Assembly (NCBI GenBank): GCA_030762175.1
Contig: JAUJEO010000019.1
Span: 6,454,001-6,518,000 of the forward strand
Direction of reading: 5' to 3'
DNA from: Metallyticus violacea
Lineage: Eukaryota; Arthropoda; Insecta; Mantodea; Metallyticidae
Length of the DNA: 64,000 nucleotides
Shown: in pieces, positions 1 to 11,104 of the stretch
Position numbering within the stretch: the stretch's first letter is position 1
Layout: each line of letters opens with the position of its first letter
Made by a program: the position numbers and the translations under genes
The notes under the pieces: model-generated
Told to the model about the DNA's origin: nothing
What the model saw: the letters and a program-made list of their open reading frames with translations, nothing else
Database searches by the model: none

Positions 1-21
1 GCATATTATGCGCAAAGAATC

Positions 22-47
22 TCGAAAAGAAAAAAATTTTTTTTCGA
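22..47. repeat. Imperfect palindrome around the A/T tract
   Basis: The segment runs from 'tcga' at 22-25 to 'tcga' at 44-47. Seven outer base pairs match (22-28 with 41-47), G29 is a mismatch, and three further pairs follow. The dyad centre is at 34/35, while the A-to-T change in this copy lies at 36/37. In other monomers that change moves between 34/35 and 38/39 without altering the 15-bp tract length. AnTn tracts are known to have a narrow minor groove and to bind AT-hook proteins; whether that happens here is unknown. Confidence 0.8.
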
Positions 48-62
48 AGTTTGGAAACTTCG
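45..62. repeat. Perfect 8-bp inverted repeat in each G-class monomer
   Basis: The sequence cgaagtttggaaacttcg is an 8-bp arm, GG, and its exact reverse complement; as a hairpin it gives 7 pairs and a TGGA loop. The C-class monomers end the right arm in 'cttcc', which removes only the outermost pair. A left-domain variant reads 'cgaagatt' with 'aaacctcg', for example near 2413, 3932 and 30336; its two changes occur together but do not compensate each other. Near 41739 and 43687 the left arm becomes 'cgagg'. The tetranucleotide tcga overlaps the preceding palindrome, so the two dyads abut. Confidence 0.85.
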
Positions 63-74
63 TTAGAATCACTT
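58..74. other. CENP-B-box-like motif, partial match
   Basis: cttcgttagaatcactt aligns without gaps to the mammalian CENP-B box (YTTCGTTGGAARCGGGA) at 11 of 17 positions. Of the nine bases usually regarded as essential (TTCG, A, CGGG), six match: TTCG, the A and the first C of CGGG. The GGG is absent, so binding by a canonical CENP-B is not expected. C-class monomers read cttccttag and lose a seventh essential position. The overlapping 'ttggaaac' at 51-58 also matches the box interior, in a different register. This is a resemblance and not a demonstrated site. Confidence 0.3.
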
Positions 75-278
75 TTTTTCCGTTCTTATTTGAGATAACT
101 TGTTCTCTTTCATTATACTTGTTTGATAGCCTTAGACAAGCATATTATGCGCAAAGAATCTCGAAAAGAAAAAAATTTTTTTTCGAAGTTTGGAAACTTC
201 GTTAGAATCACTTTTTTTCCGTTCTTATTTAAGATTACTGGTTCTCTTTCATTATACTAGTTTGATAGCCTCAGACAA

Positions 279-900
279 GCATATTATGCGCAAAGAATCT
301 CGAAAAGAAAAAAATTTTTTTTCGAAGTTTGGAAACTTCGTTAGAATCACTTTTTTTCCGTTCTTATTTGAGATAACTTGTTCTCTTTCATTATACTAGT
401 TTGATAGCCTCAGACAAGCATATTATGCGCAAAGAATCTCGAAAAGAAAAAAATTTTTTTTCGAAGTTTGGAAACTTCCTTAGAATCACTTTTTTTCCAT
501 TCTTATTTGAGATAACTTGTTCTCTTTCATTATACTAGTTTGATAGCCTTACACAAGCATATTATGCGCAAAGAATCTCGAAAAGAAAAAAATTTTTTTT
601 CGAAGTTTGGAAACTTCGTTAGAATCACTTTTTTTCCGTTCTTATTTGAGATAACTGGTTCTCTTTCATTATACTAGTTTGATAGACTCAGACAAGCATA
701 TTATGCGCAAAGAATCTCGAAAAGAAAAAAATTTTTTTTCGAAGTTTGGAAACTTCCTTAGAATCACTTTTTTTCCATTCTTATTTGAGATAACTTGTTC
801 TCTTTCATTATACTTGTTTGATAGCCTTAGACAAGCATATTATGCGCAAAGAATCTCGAAAAGAAAAAAATTTTTTTTCGAAGTTTGGAAACTTCGTTAG
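279..900. repeat. Duplicated block, left copy of a roughly 20-monomer repeat
   Basis: The order of variants here returns at 2920-3680. Bases 279-556 pair with 2920-3197 at an offset of 2641 (19 monomers), sharing the rare 'ccttacacaag' at about 548. Bases 557-900 pair with 3337-3680 at an offset of 2780 (20 monomers), sharing the rare 'gatagactcag' at about 682. The change of offset means one extra monomer lies in the second copy. Homology in marker order stops at about 905, where this copy reads 'cacattttttccg' and 'tatctgag'. Bases 1-278 are ordinary monomers that do not fit this pairing. Confidence 0.7.
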
Positions 901-1639
901 AATCACATTTTTTCCGTTCTTATCTGAGATAACTGGTTCTCTTTCATTATACTAGTTTGATAGCCTCAGACAAGCATATTATGCGCAAATAATCTGGAAA
1001 AGAAAAAAATTTTTTTTCGAAGTTTGGAAACTTCCTTAGAATCACTTTTTTTCCGTTCTTATTTGAGATAACTTGTTCTCTTTCATTATACTAGTTTGAT
1101 AGCTTTAGACAAGCATATTATGCGCAAAGAATCTCGAAAAGAAAAAAATTTTTTTTCGAAGTTTGGAAACTTCGTTAGAATCACTTTTTTTCCGTTCTTA
1201 TTTGAGATAACTGGTTCTCTTTCATTATACTAGTTTGATAGCCTCAGACAAGCATATTATGCGCAAAGAATCTCGAAAAGAAAAAAATTTTTTTTCGAAG
1301 TTTGGAAACTTCCTTAGAATCACTTTTTTTCCATTCTTATTTGAGATAACTTGTTCTCTTTCATTATACTAGTTTGATAGCCTTAGACAAGCATATTATG
1401 CGCAAAGAATCTCGAAAAGAAAAAATTTTTTTTCGAAGTTTGGAAACTTCGTTAGAATCACTTTTTTTCCGTTCTTATTTGAGATAACTTGTTCTCTTTC
1501 ATTATACTAGTTTGATAGCCTTAGACAAGCATATTATGCGCAAAGAATCTCGAAAAGAAAAAAAATTTTTTTCGAAGTTTGGAAACTTCGTTAGAATCAC
1601 TTTTTTTCCGTTCTTATTTAAGATTATTGGTTCTCTTTC

Positions 1640-2930
1640 ATTATACTAGTTTGATAGCCTCAGACAAGCATATTATGCGCAAAGAATCTCGAAAAGAAAA
1701 AAATTTTATTTCGAAGTTTGGAAACTTCGTTAGAATCACTTTTTTTCCGTTCTTATTTGAGATAACTGGTTCTCTTTCATTATACTATTTTGATAGCCTC
1801 AGAAAAGCATATTATGCGCAAAGAATCTCTAAAAGAAAAAATTTTTTTTTCGAAGTTTGGAAACTTCGTTAGAATAACTTTTTTTCGGTTCTTATTTGAG
1901 ATAACTGGTTATCTTTCATTATACTAGTTTGATAGCCTCAGAAAAGCATAGGTATGCGCAAAGAATCTGGAAAAGAAAAAAATTTTTTTTCGAAGTTTGG
2001 AAACTTCCTTAGAATCACTTTTTTTCCATTCTTATTTGAGATAACTTGTTCTCTTTCATTATACTAGTTTGATAGCCTTAGACAAGCATATTATGCGCAA
2101 AGAATCTCGAAAAGAAAAAAATTTTTTTTCGAAGTTTGGAAACTTCGTTAGAATCACTTTTTTTCCGTTCTTATTTAAGATAACTTGTTCTCTTTCATTA
2201 TACTAGTTTGATAGCCTTAGACAAGCATATTATGCGCAAAGAATCTCGAAAAGAAAAAAAATTTTTTTCGAAGTTTGGAAACTTCCTTAGAATCACTTTT
2301 TTTCCATTCTTATTTGAGATAACTTGTTTTCTTTCATTATACTTGTTTGATAGCCTTAGACAAGCATATTATGCGCAAAGAATCTAGAAAAGAAAAAAAT
2401 TTTTTTTCGAAGATTGGAAACCTCGTTAGAATTACTTTTTTTCCGTTCTTATTTGAGATAACTGGTTCTCTTTCATTATACTAGTTTGATAGCCTCAGAC
2501 AAGCATATTATGCGCAAAGAATCTCGAAAAGAAAAAAATTTTTTTTCGAAGTTTGGAAACTTCCTTAGAATCACTTTTTTTCCATTCTTATTTGAGATAA
2601 CTTGTTCTCTTTCATTATACTAGTTTGATAGCCTTAGACAAGCATATTATGCGCAAAGAATCTCGAAAAGAAAAAAAATTTTTTTCGAAGTTTGGAAACT
2701 TCCTTAGAATCACTTTTTTTCCATTCTTATTTGAGATAACTTGTTCTCTTTCATTATACTTGTTTGATAGCCTTAGACAAGCATAATATGCGCAAAGAAT
2801 CTCGAAAAGAAAAAAATTTTTTTTCGAAGTTTGGAAACTTCGTTAGAATCACTTTTTTTCCGTTCTTATTTGAGATAACTGGTTCTCTTTCATTATACTA
2901 GTTTGATAGCCTCAGACAAGCATATTATGC
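1640..2930. repeat. Nine-monomer block repeated 41 monomers downstream
   Basis: It pairs with 7338-8628 at an offset of 5698, one base short of 41 monomers. Shared rare variants are the 'cataggta' monomer with 'gaatctgg' (1946 and 7644), 'gaagattggaaacctcg' followed by 'gaatt' (about 2413 and 8109), and 'cataatatgcgc' (2783 and 8481). Differences include 'gaaactcg' at about 7800 and 'gaattctttt' at about 8131 in the other copy. The sequences part at 2927, where this copy has 'gcgcaaag' and the other 'gcgaaaag'. Confidence 0.75.
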
Positions 2931-3680
2931 GCAAAGAATCTCGAAAAGAAAAAAATTTTTTTTCGAAGTTTGGAAACTTCGTTAGAATCACTTTTTTTCC
3001 GTTCTTATTTGAGATAACTTGTTCTCTTTCATTATACTAGTTTGATAGCCTCAGACAAGCATATTATGCGCAAAGAATCTCGAAAAGAAAAAAATTTTTT
3101 TTCGAAGTTTGGAAACTTCCTTAGAATCACTTTTTTTCCATTCTTATTTGAGATAACTTGTTCTCTTTCATTATACTAGTTTGATAGCCTTACACAAGCA
3201 TATTATGCGCAAAGAATCTCGAAAAGAAAAAAATTTTTTTTCGAAGTTTGGAAACTTCCTTAGAATCACTTTTTTTCCATTCTTATTTGAGATAACTTGT
3301 TCTCTTTCATTATACTTGTTTGATAGCCTTAGACAAGCATATTAAGCGCAAAGAATCTCAAAAAGAAAAAAATTTTTTTTCGAAGTTTGGAAACTTCGTT
3401 AGAATCACTTTTTTTCCGTTCTTATTTGAGATAACTGGTTCTCTTTCATTATACTAGTTTGATAGACTCAGACAAGCATATTATGCGCAAAGAATCTCGA
3501 AAAGAAAAAAATTTTTTTTCGAAGTTTGGAAACTTCCTTAGAATCACTTTTTTTCCATTCTTATTTGAGATAACTTGTTCTCTTTCATTATACTTGTTTG
3601 ATAGCCTTAGACAAGCATATTATGCGCAAAGAATCTCGAAAAGAAAACAATTTTTTTTCGAAGTTTGGAAACTTCGTTAG
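2920..3680. repeat. Duplicated block, right copy, with one added monomer
   Basis: This is the partner of 279-900. The monomer at 3198-3336 is extra relative to the left copy and is of the C class. The following monomer has private changes: 'attaagcgc' and 'ctcaaaaag' near 3352. The 'gatagactcag' marker recurs once more near 13055, so this block also has a more distant relative. Confidence 0.7.
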
Positions 3681-3892
3681 AATCACTTTTTTTCCGTTCT
3701 TATTTGAGATAACTTGTTCTCTTTCATTATACTAGTTTGATAGCCTTAGACAAGCATATTATGCGCAAATATTCTCGAAAAGAAAAAAATTTTTTTTCGA
3801 AGTTTGGAAACTTCGTTAGAATCACTTTTTTTCCGTTCTTATTTGAGATAACTGGTTCTCTTTCATTATACTAGTTTGATAGCCTCAGAAAA

Positions 3893-4310
3893 GCATATTA
3901 TGCGCAAAGAATCTAGAAAAGAAAAAAATTTTTTTTCGAAGATTGGAAACCTCGTTAGAATCACTTTTTTTCCGTTCTTATTTGAGATAACTGGTTCTCT
4001 TTCATTATACTAGTTTGAAAGCCTCAGACAAGCATATTATGCGCAAATAATCTGGAAAAGAAAAAAATTTTTTTTCGAAGTTTGGAAACTTCCTTAGAAT
4101 CACTTTTTTTCCATTCTTATTTGAGATAACTTGTTCTCTTTCATTATACTAGTTTGATAGCCTTAGACAAGCATATTATGCGCAAAGAATCTCGAAAAGA
4201 AAAAAATTTTTTTTAAGAAGTTTGGAAACTTCGTTAGAATCACTTTTTTTCCGTTCTTATTTCAGATAACTTGTTCTCTTTCATTATACTAGTTTGATAG
4301 CCTTAGACAA
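3893..4310. repeat. Three-monomer cassette with linked rare variants
   Basis: Three successive monomers carry, in order, 'gaatctagaaaag' with 'gattggaaacctcg', then 'aataatctgg', then 'ttttaagaag' in place of 'ttttcgaag' (one base longer). The 'aagaag' change destroys both the TTCGAA site and the left arm of the inverted repeat. The same three in the same order occur at about 9173-9590, 23755-24172 and 30287-30704. A lone 'ataatctgg' monomer is also at about 974. Confidence 0.75.
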
Positions 4311-7300
4311 GCATATTATGCGCAAAGAATCTCGAAAAGAAAAAAATTTTTTTTCGAAGTTTGGAAACTTCGTTAGAATCACTTTTTTTCCGTTCTTATT
4401 TGAGATAACTGGTTCTCTTTCATTATACTAGTTTGATAGCCTCAGACAAGCATATTATGCGCAAAGAATCTCGAAAAGAAAAAAATTTTTTTTCGAAGTT
4501 TGGAAACTTCCTTAGAATCACTATTTTTCCATTCTTATTTGAGATAACTTGTTCTCTTTCATTATACTTGTTTGATAGCCTTAGACAAGCATATTATGCG
4601 CAAAGAATCTCGAAAAGAAAAAAATATTTTTTCGAAGTTTGGAAACTTCGTTAGAATCACTTTTTTTCCGTTCTTATTTAAGATTACTGGTTCTCTTTCA
4701 TTATACTAGTTTGATAGCCTCAGACAAGCATATTATGCGCAAAGAATCTCGAAAAGAAAAAAAATTTTTTTCGAAGTTTGGAAACTTCGTTAGAATCACT
4801 TTTTTTCCGTTCTTATTTGAGATAACTTGTTCTCTTTCATTATACTAGTTTGATAGCCTTAGACAAGCATATTATGCGCAAAGAATCTCGAAAAGAAAAA
4901 AATTTTTTTCGAAGTTTGGAAATTTCGTTAGAATCACTTTTTTTCCGTTCTTATTTAAGATTACTGGTTCTCTTTCATTATACCAGTTTGATAGCCTCAG
5001 ACAAGCATATTATGCGCAAAGAAACTCGAAAAGAAAAAAATTTTATTTCGAAGTTTGGAAACTTCGTTAGAATCACTTTTTTTCCGTTCTTATTTGAGAT
5101 AACTAGTTCTCTTTCATTATACTAGTTTGATAGCCTCAGACAAGCATATTATGCGCAAAGAATCTCGAAAAGAAAAAAATTTTTTTTCGAAGTTTGGAAA
5201 CTTCCTTAGAATCACTTTTTTTCCATTCTTATTTGAGATAACTTGTTCTCTTTCATTATACTTGTTTGATAGCCTTAGACAAGCATATAATGCGCAAAGA
5301 ATCTCGAAAAGAAAAAAATTTTTTTTCGAAGTTTGGAAACTTCGTTATAATCACTTTTTTTCCGTTCTTATTTAAGATTACTGGTTCTCTTTCATTATAC
5401 TAGTTTGATAGCCTCAGACAAGCATAATATGCGCAAAGAATCTCGAAAAGAAAAAAATTTTTTTTCGGAGTTTGGAAACTTCGTTAGAATCACTTTTTTT
5501 CCGTTCTTATTTGAGATAACTTGTTCTCTTTCATTATACTAGTTTGATAGCCTTAGACAAGCATATTATGCGCAAAGAATCTCGAAAAGAAAAAATTTTT
5601 TTTTCGAAGTTAGGAAACTTCGTTAGAATCACTTTTTTTCCGTTCTTATTTAAGATAACTGGTTCTCTTTCATTTTACTAGTTTGATGGCCTCAGACAAG
5701 CATATTTTGCGCAAAGAATCTCGAAAAGATTAAAATTTTATTTCGAAGTTTGGAAACTTCGTTAGAATCACTTTTTTTCCGTTCTTATTTGAGATAACTG
5801 GTTCTCTTTCATTCTACTAGTTTGATAGCGTCAGACAAGCATATTATGCGCAAAGAATCTCGAAAAAAAAAAATTTTTTTTCGAAGTTTGGAAACTTCCT
5901 TAGAATCACTTTTTTTCCATTCTTATTTGAGATAACTTGTTCTCTTTCATTATACTAGTTCGATAGCCTTAGACAAGCATATTATGCGCAAAGAATCTCG
6001 AAAAGAAAAAATTTTTTTTTCGAAGTTTGGAAACTTCCTTAGAATCACTTTTTTTCCATTCTTATTTGAGATAACTTGTTCTCTTTCATTATACTTGTTT
6101 GATAGCCTTAGACAAGCATATTATGCGCAAAGAATCTCGAAAAGAAAAAAATTTTTTTTCGAAGTTTCGAAACTTCGTTAGAATCACTTTTTTTCCGTTC
6201 TTATTTGAGATAACTGGTTTTCTTTCATTATACTAGTTTGATAGCCTCAGACAAGCATATTATGCGCAAAGAATCTCGAAAAGAAAAAAATTTTTTTTCG
6301 AAGTTTGGAAACTTCCTTAGAATCACTTTTTTTCCATTCTTATTTGAGTAAACTTGTTCTCTTTCATTATACTTGTTTGATAGCCTTAGACAAGCATATT
6401 ATGCGCAAAGAATCTCGAAAAGAAAAAAATTTTTTTTCGAAGTTTGGAAACTTCGTTATAATCACTTTTTTTCCGTTCTTATTTAAGATTACTGGTTCTC
6501 TTTCATTATACTAGTTTGATAGCCTCAGACAAGCATATTATGCGCAAAGAATCTCGAAAAGAAAAAAATTTTTTTTCGAAGTTTGGAAACTTCGTTAGAA
6601 TCACTTTTTTTCCGTTCTTATTTGAGATAACTTGTTCTCTTTCATTATACTAGTTTGATAGCCTTAGACAAGCATATTATGCGCAAATATTTTCGAAAAG
6701 AAAAAAATTTTTTTTCGAAGTTTGGAAACTTCGTTAGAATCACTTTTTTTCCGTTCTTATTTGAGATAACTGGTTCTCTTTCATTATACTAGTTTGATAG
6801 CCTCAGAAAAGCATATTATGCGCAAAGAATCTAGAAAAGAAAAAAATTTTTTTTCGAAGATTGGAAACCTCGTTAGAATCACTTTTTTTCCGTTCTTATT
6901 TGAGATAACTGGTTCTCTTTCATTATACTAGTTTGATAGCCTCAGACAAGCATATTATGCGCAAAGAATCTCGAAAGAAAAAAAATTTTTTTTCGAAGTT
7001 TGGAAACTTCGTTAGAATCACTTTTTTTCCGTTCTTATTTGAGATAACTGGTTCTCTTTCATTATACTAGTTTGATAGCCTCAGACAAGCATATTATGCG
7101 CAAAGAATCTCGAAAAGAAAAAAATTTTTTTTCGAAGTTTGGAAACTTCCTTAGAATCACTTTTTTTCCATTCTTATTTGAGATAACTTGTTCTCTTTCA
7201 TTATACTAGTTTGATAGCCTTAGACAAGCATATTATGCGCAAAGAATCTCGAAAAGAAAAAATTTTTTTTCGAAGTTTGGAAACTTCGTTAGAATCACTT

Positions 7301-7337
7301 TTTTTCCGTTCTTATTTGAGATAACTTGTTCTCTTTC
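4311..7337. repeat. Ordinary left-domain satellite, mixed monomer order
   Basis: About 22 monomers of both classes. I found no long block match covering the whole stretch. The monomers at about 5580-5880 carry an unusual number of private changes: 'cattttactag', 'gatggcc', 'catattttgcgc', 'agattaaaattttatt', 'cattctactag' and 'gatagcgtcag'. The 'agattaaaatttta' variant recurs near 13650, 16707 and 29343. Another 'tctagaaaag/gattggaaacc' monomer is at 6820-6870, preceded by 'aaatatttt' at about 6685, which parallels 3763-4030 at an offset of 2918. Confidence 0.6.
5839..5976. repeat. 138-bp monomer that has lost the G inside the palindrome
   Basis: The segment normally reading 'cgaaaag' plus A7 is here an uninterrupted run of 11 A followed by T8. 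The mismatching G of the palindrome is gone and the unit is one base short. It is the only monomer of this kind I noticed. Confidence 0.75.
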
Positions 7338-8628
7338 ATTATACTAGTTTGATAGCCTCAGACAAGCATATTATGCGCAAAGAATCTCGAAAAGAAAAAA
7401 ATTTTATTTCGAAGTTTGGAAACTTCGTTAGAATCACTTTTTTTCCGTTCTTATTTGAGATAACTGGTTCTCTTTCATTATACTATTTTGATAGCCTCAG
7501 AAAAGCATATTATGCGCAAAGAATCTCTAAAAGAAAAAATTTTTTTTTCGAAGTTTGGAAACTTCGTTAGAATAACTTTTTTTCGGTTCTTATTTGAGAT
7601 AACTGGTTCTCTTTCATTATACTAGTTTGATAGCCTCAGAAAAGCATAGGTATGCGCAAAGAATCTGGAAAAGAAAAAAATTTTTTTTCGAAGTTTGGAA
7701 ACTTCCTTAGAATCACTTTTTTTCCATTCTTATTTGAGATAACTTGTTCTCTTTCATTATACTAGTTTGATAGCCTTAGACAAGCATATTATGCGCAAAG
7801 AAACTCGAAAAGAAAAAAATTTTTTTTCGAAGTTTGGAAACTTCGTTAGAATCACTTTTTTTCCGTTCTTATTTAAGATAACTTGTTCTCTTTCATTATA
7901 CTAGTTTGATAGCCTTAGACAAGCATATTATGCGCAAAGAATCTCGAAAAGAAAAAAATTTTTTTTCGAAGTTTGGAAACTTCCTTAGAATCACTTTTTT
8001 TCCATTCTTATTTGAGATAACTTGTTTTCTTTCATTATACTTGTTTGATAGCCTTAGACAAGCATATTATGCGCAAAGAATCTAGAAAAGAAAAAAATTT
8101 TTTTTCGAAGATTGGAAACCTCGTTAGAATTCTTTTTTTTCCGTTCTTATTTGAGATAACTGGTTCTCTTTCATTATACTAGTTTGATAGCCTCAGACAA
8201 GCATATTATGCGCAAAGAATCTCGAAAAGAAAAAAATTTTTTTTCGAAGTTTGGAAACTTCCTTAGAATCACTTTTTTTCCATTCTTATTTGAGATAACT
8301 TGTTCTCTTTCATTATACTAGTTTGATAGCCTTAGACAAGCATATTATGCGCAAAGAATCTCGAAAAGAAAAAAAAATTTTTTCGAAGTTTGGAAACTTC
8401 CTTAGAATCACTTTTTTTCCATTCTTATTTGAGATAACTTGTTCTCTTTCATTATACTTGTTTGATAGCCTTAGACAAGCATAATATGCGCAAAGAATCT
8501 CGAAAAGAAAAAAATTTTTTTTCGAAGTTTGGAAACTTCGTTAGAATCACTTTTTTTCCGTTCTTATTTGAGATAACTGGTTCTCTTTCATTATACTAGT
8601 TTGATAGCCTCAGACAAGCATATTATGC
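7338..8628. repeat. Second copy of the 41-monomer-offset block
   Basis: This is the partner of 1640-2930 at offset 5698. It ends against the first 'gcgaaaag' marker of the left domain (8627). The block therefore joins the oldest-looking part of the array to the regularly phased part. Confidence 0.75.
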
Positions 8629-11104
8629 GAAAAGAATCTCGAAAAGAAAAAAATTTTTTTTCGAAGTTTGGAAACTTCCTTAGAATCACTTTTTTTCCAT
8701 TCTTATTTGAGATAACTTGTTCTCTTTCATTATACTTGTTTGATAGCCTCAGACAAGCATATTATGCGCAAAGAATCTCGAAAAGAAAAAAATTTTTTTT
8801 CGAAGTTTGGAAACTTCGTTATAATCACTTTTTTCCGTTCTTATTTAAGATTACTGGTTCTCTTTCATTATACTAGTTTGATAGCCTCAGACAAGCATAT
8901 TATGCGCAAAGAATCTCGAAAAGAAAAAATTTTTTTTTCGAAGTTTGGAAACTTCGTTAGAATCACTTTTTTTCCGTTCTTATTTGAGATAACTTGTTCT
9001 CTTTCATTATACTAGTTTGATAGCCTTAGACAAGCATATTATGCGCAAAGAATCTCGAAAAGAAAAAATTTTTTTTTCGAAGTTAGGAAACTTCGTTAGA
9101 ATCACTTTTTTTCCGTTCTTATTTAAGATTACTGGTTCTCTTTCATTATACTAGTTTGATAGCCTCAGACAAGCATATTATGCGCAAAGAATCTAGAAAA
9201 GAAAAAAATTTTTTTTCGAAGATTGGAAACCTCGTTAGAATCACTTTTTTTCCGTTCTTATTTGAGATAACTGGTTCTCTTTCATTATACTAGTTTGATA
9301 GCCTCAGACAAGCATATTATGCGCAAATAATCTGGAAAAGAAAAAAATTTTTTTTCGAAGTTTGGAAACTTCCTTAGAATCACTTTTTTTCCATTCTTAT
9401 TTGAGATAACTTGTTCTCTTTCATTATACTAGTTTGATAGCCTTAGACAAGCATATTATGCGCAAAGAATCTCGAAAAGAAAAAAATTTTTTTTAAGAAG
9501 TTTGGAAAATTCGTTAGAATCACTTTTTTTCCGTTCTTATTTAAGATAACTTGTTCTCTTTCATTATACTAGTTTGATAGCCTTAGACAAGCATATTATG
9601 CGCAAAGAATCTCGAAAAGAAAAAAATTTTTTTTCGAAGTTTGGAAACTTCGTTAGAATCACTTTTTTTCCGTTCTTATTTGAGATAACTTGTTCTCTTT
9701 CATTATACTAGTTTGATAGCCTTAGACAAGCATATTATGCGCAAAGAATCTCGAAAAGAAAAAAATTTTTTTTCGAAGTTTGGAAACTTCGTTAGAATCA
9801 CTTTTTTTCCGTTCTTATTTAAGATTACTGGTTCTCTTTCATTATACTAGTTTGATAGCCTCAGACAAGCATATTATGCGCAAAGAAACTCGAAAAGAAA
9901 AAAATTTTATTTCGAAGTTTGGAAACTTCGTTAGAATCACTTTTTTTCCGTTCTTATTTGAGATAACTGGTTCTCTTTCATTATACTAGTTTGATAGCCT
10001 CAGACAAGCATATTATGCGCAAAGAATCTCGAAAAGAAAAAAATTTTTTTTCGAAGTTTGGAAACTTCCTTAGAATCACAATTTTTCCATTCTTATTTGA
10101 GATAACTTGTTCTCTTTCATTATACTAGTTTGATAGCCTTAGACCAGCATATTATGCGCAAAGAATCTGGAAAAGAAAAAAATTTTTTTTCGAAGTTTGG
10201 AAACTTCGTTAGAATCACTTTTTTTCCGTTCTTATTTAAGATAACTTGTTCTCTTTCATTATACTAGTTTGATAGCCTTAGACAAGCATATTATGCGCAA
10301 AGAATCTCGAAAAGAAAAAAATTTTTTTTCGAAGTTTGACAACTTCGTTAGAATCACTTTTTTTCCGTTCTTATTTAAGATTACTGGCTCTCTTTCATTA
10401 TACTAGTTTGATAGCCTCAGACAAGCATACTATACGCAAAGAATCTCGAAAAGAAAAAAATTTTTTTTCGAAGTTTGGAAACTTCGTTGTAATCACTTTT
10501 TTTCCGTTCTTATTTGAGATAACTTGTTCTCTTTCATTATACTAGTTTGATAGCCTTAGACAAGCATATTGTGCGCAAAGAATCTCGAAAATAAAAAAAT
10601 TTTTTTTCGAAGTTTGGAAACTTCGTTAGAATCACTTTTTTTCCGTTCTTATTCAAGATTACTGGTTCTCTTTCATTATACTAGTTTGATAGCCTCAGAC
10701 AAGCATATTATGCGCAAAGAATTGTCGAAAAGAAAAAAATATTATTTCGAAGTTTGGAAACTTCGTTAGAATCACTTTTTTTCGTTCTTATTTGAGATAA
10801 CTGGTTCTCTTTCATTATACTAGTTTGATAGCCTCAGAAAAGCATATTATGCGCAAAGAATCTCTAAAAGAAAAAAATTTTTTTTCGAAGTTTGGAAACT
10901 TCGTTAGAATCACTTTTTTTCCGTTCTTATTTGAGATAACTGGTTCTCTTTCATTATACTAGTTTGATAGCCTCAGAAAAGCATAGGTATGCCCAAAGAT
11001 TCTCGAAAAGAAAAAAAAATTTTTTTCGAAGTTTGGAAACTTCGTTAGAATCACTTTTTTTCCGTTCTTATTTGAGATAACTGGTTCTCTTTCATTATAC
11101 TAGT

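Larger units (their letters stand above)
1..139. repeat. Reference monomer of the satellite
   Basis: This first complete copy fixes the numbering used elsewhere. In order it has 'gcatattatgcgc' (1-13), 'gaatctcgaaaag' (17-29), an A7T8 tract (30-44), an inverted repeat (45-62), 'ttagaatcac' (63-72), a T7 run before 'ccgtt' (73-83), a variable 'gagataacttg' segment (about 91-101), 'tctctttcattatac', and 'gatagcc' plus a 'ttagacaa' tail. The main variable sites are base 62 (G or C), base 82 (G or A), the 'gagataac/aagattac' segment, 'acttg/actgg', 'tactagt/tacttgt' and 'ccttag/cctcag'. A G-class copy has five CpG dinucleotides. TTCGAA occurs once in a standard copy, so a cutter of that site should give a 139-bp ladder. 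Confidence 0.95.

Noticed and set aside
30..44. Intrinsic terminators or promoters at the hairpin plus T-run in each monomer
   Set aside because: A hairpin and T-rich runs occur in every copy, but there is no gene or transcript to terminate. The array looks eukaryotic, so a bacterial reading is not supported.
1..139. Shorter internal repeat within the monomer ('agaatc' at about 16 and 65; T-rich 'ttct' motifs)
   Set aside because: The matches are 6 bp or less and not in a regular register. They are expected in AT-rich sequence and do not support an origin from a shorter tandem unit.
5580..5880. Possible fragment of an inserted element, because of many private changes
   Set aside because: The monomer period and alignment continue unbroken through the stretch; the changes are point substitutions and single-base indels only.
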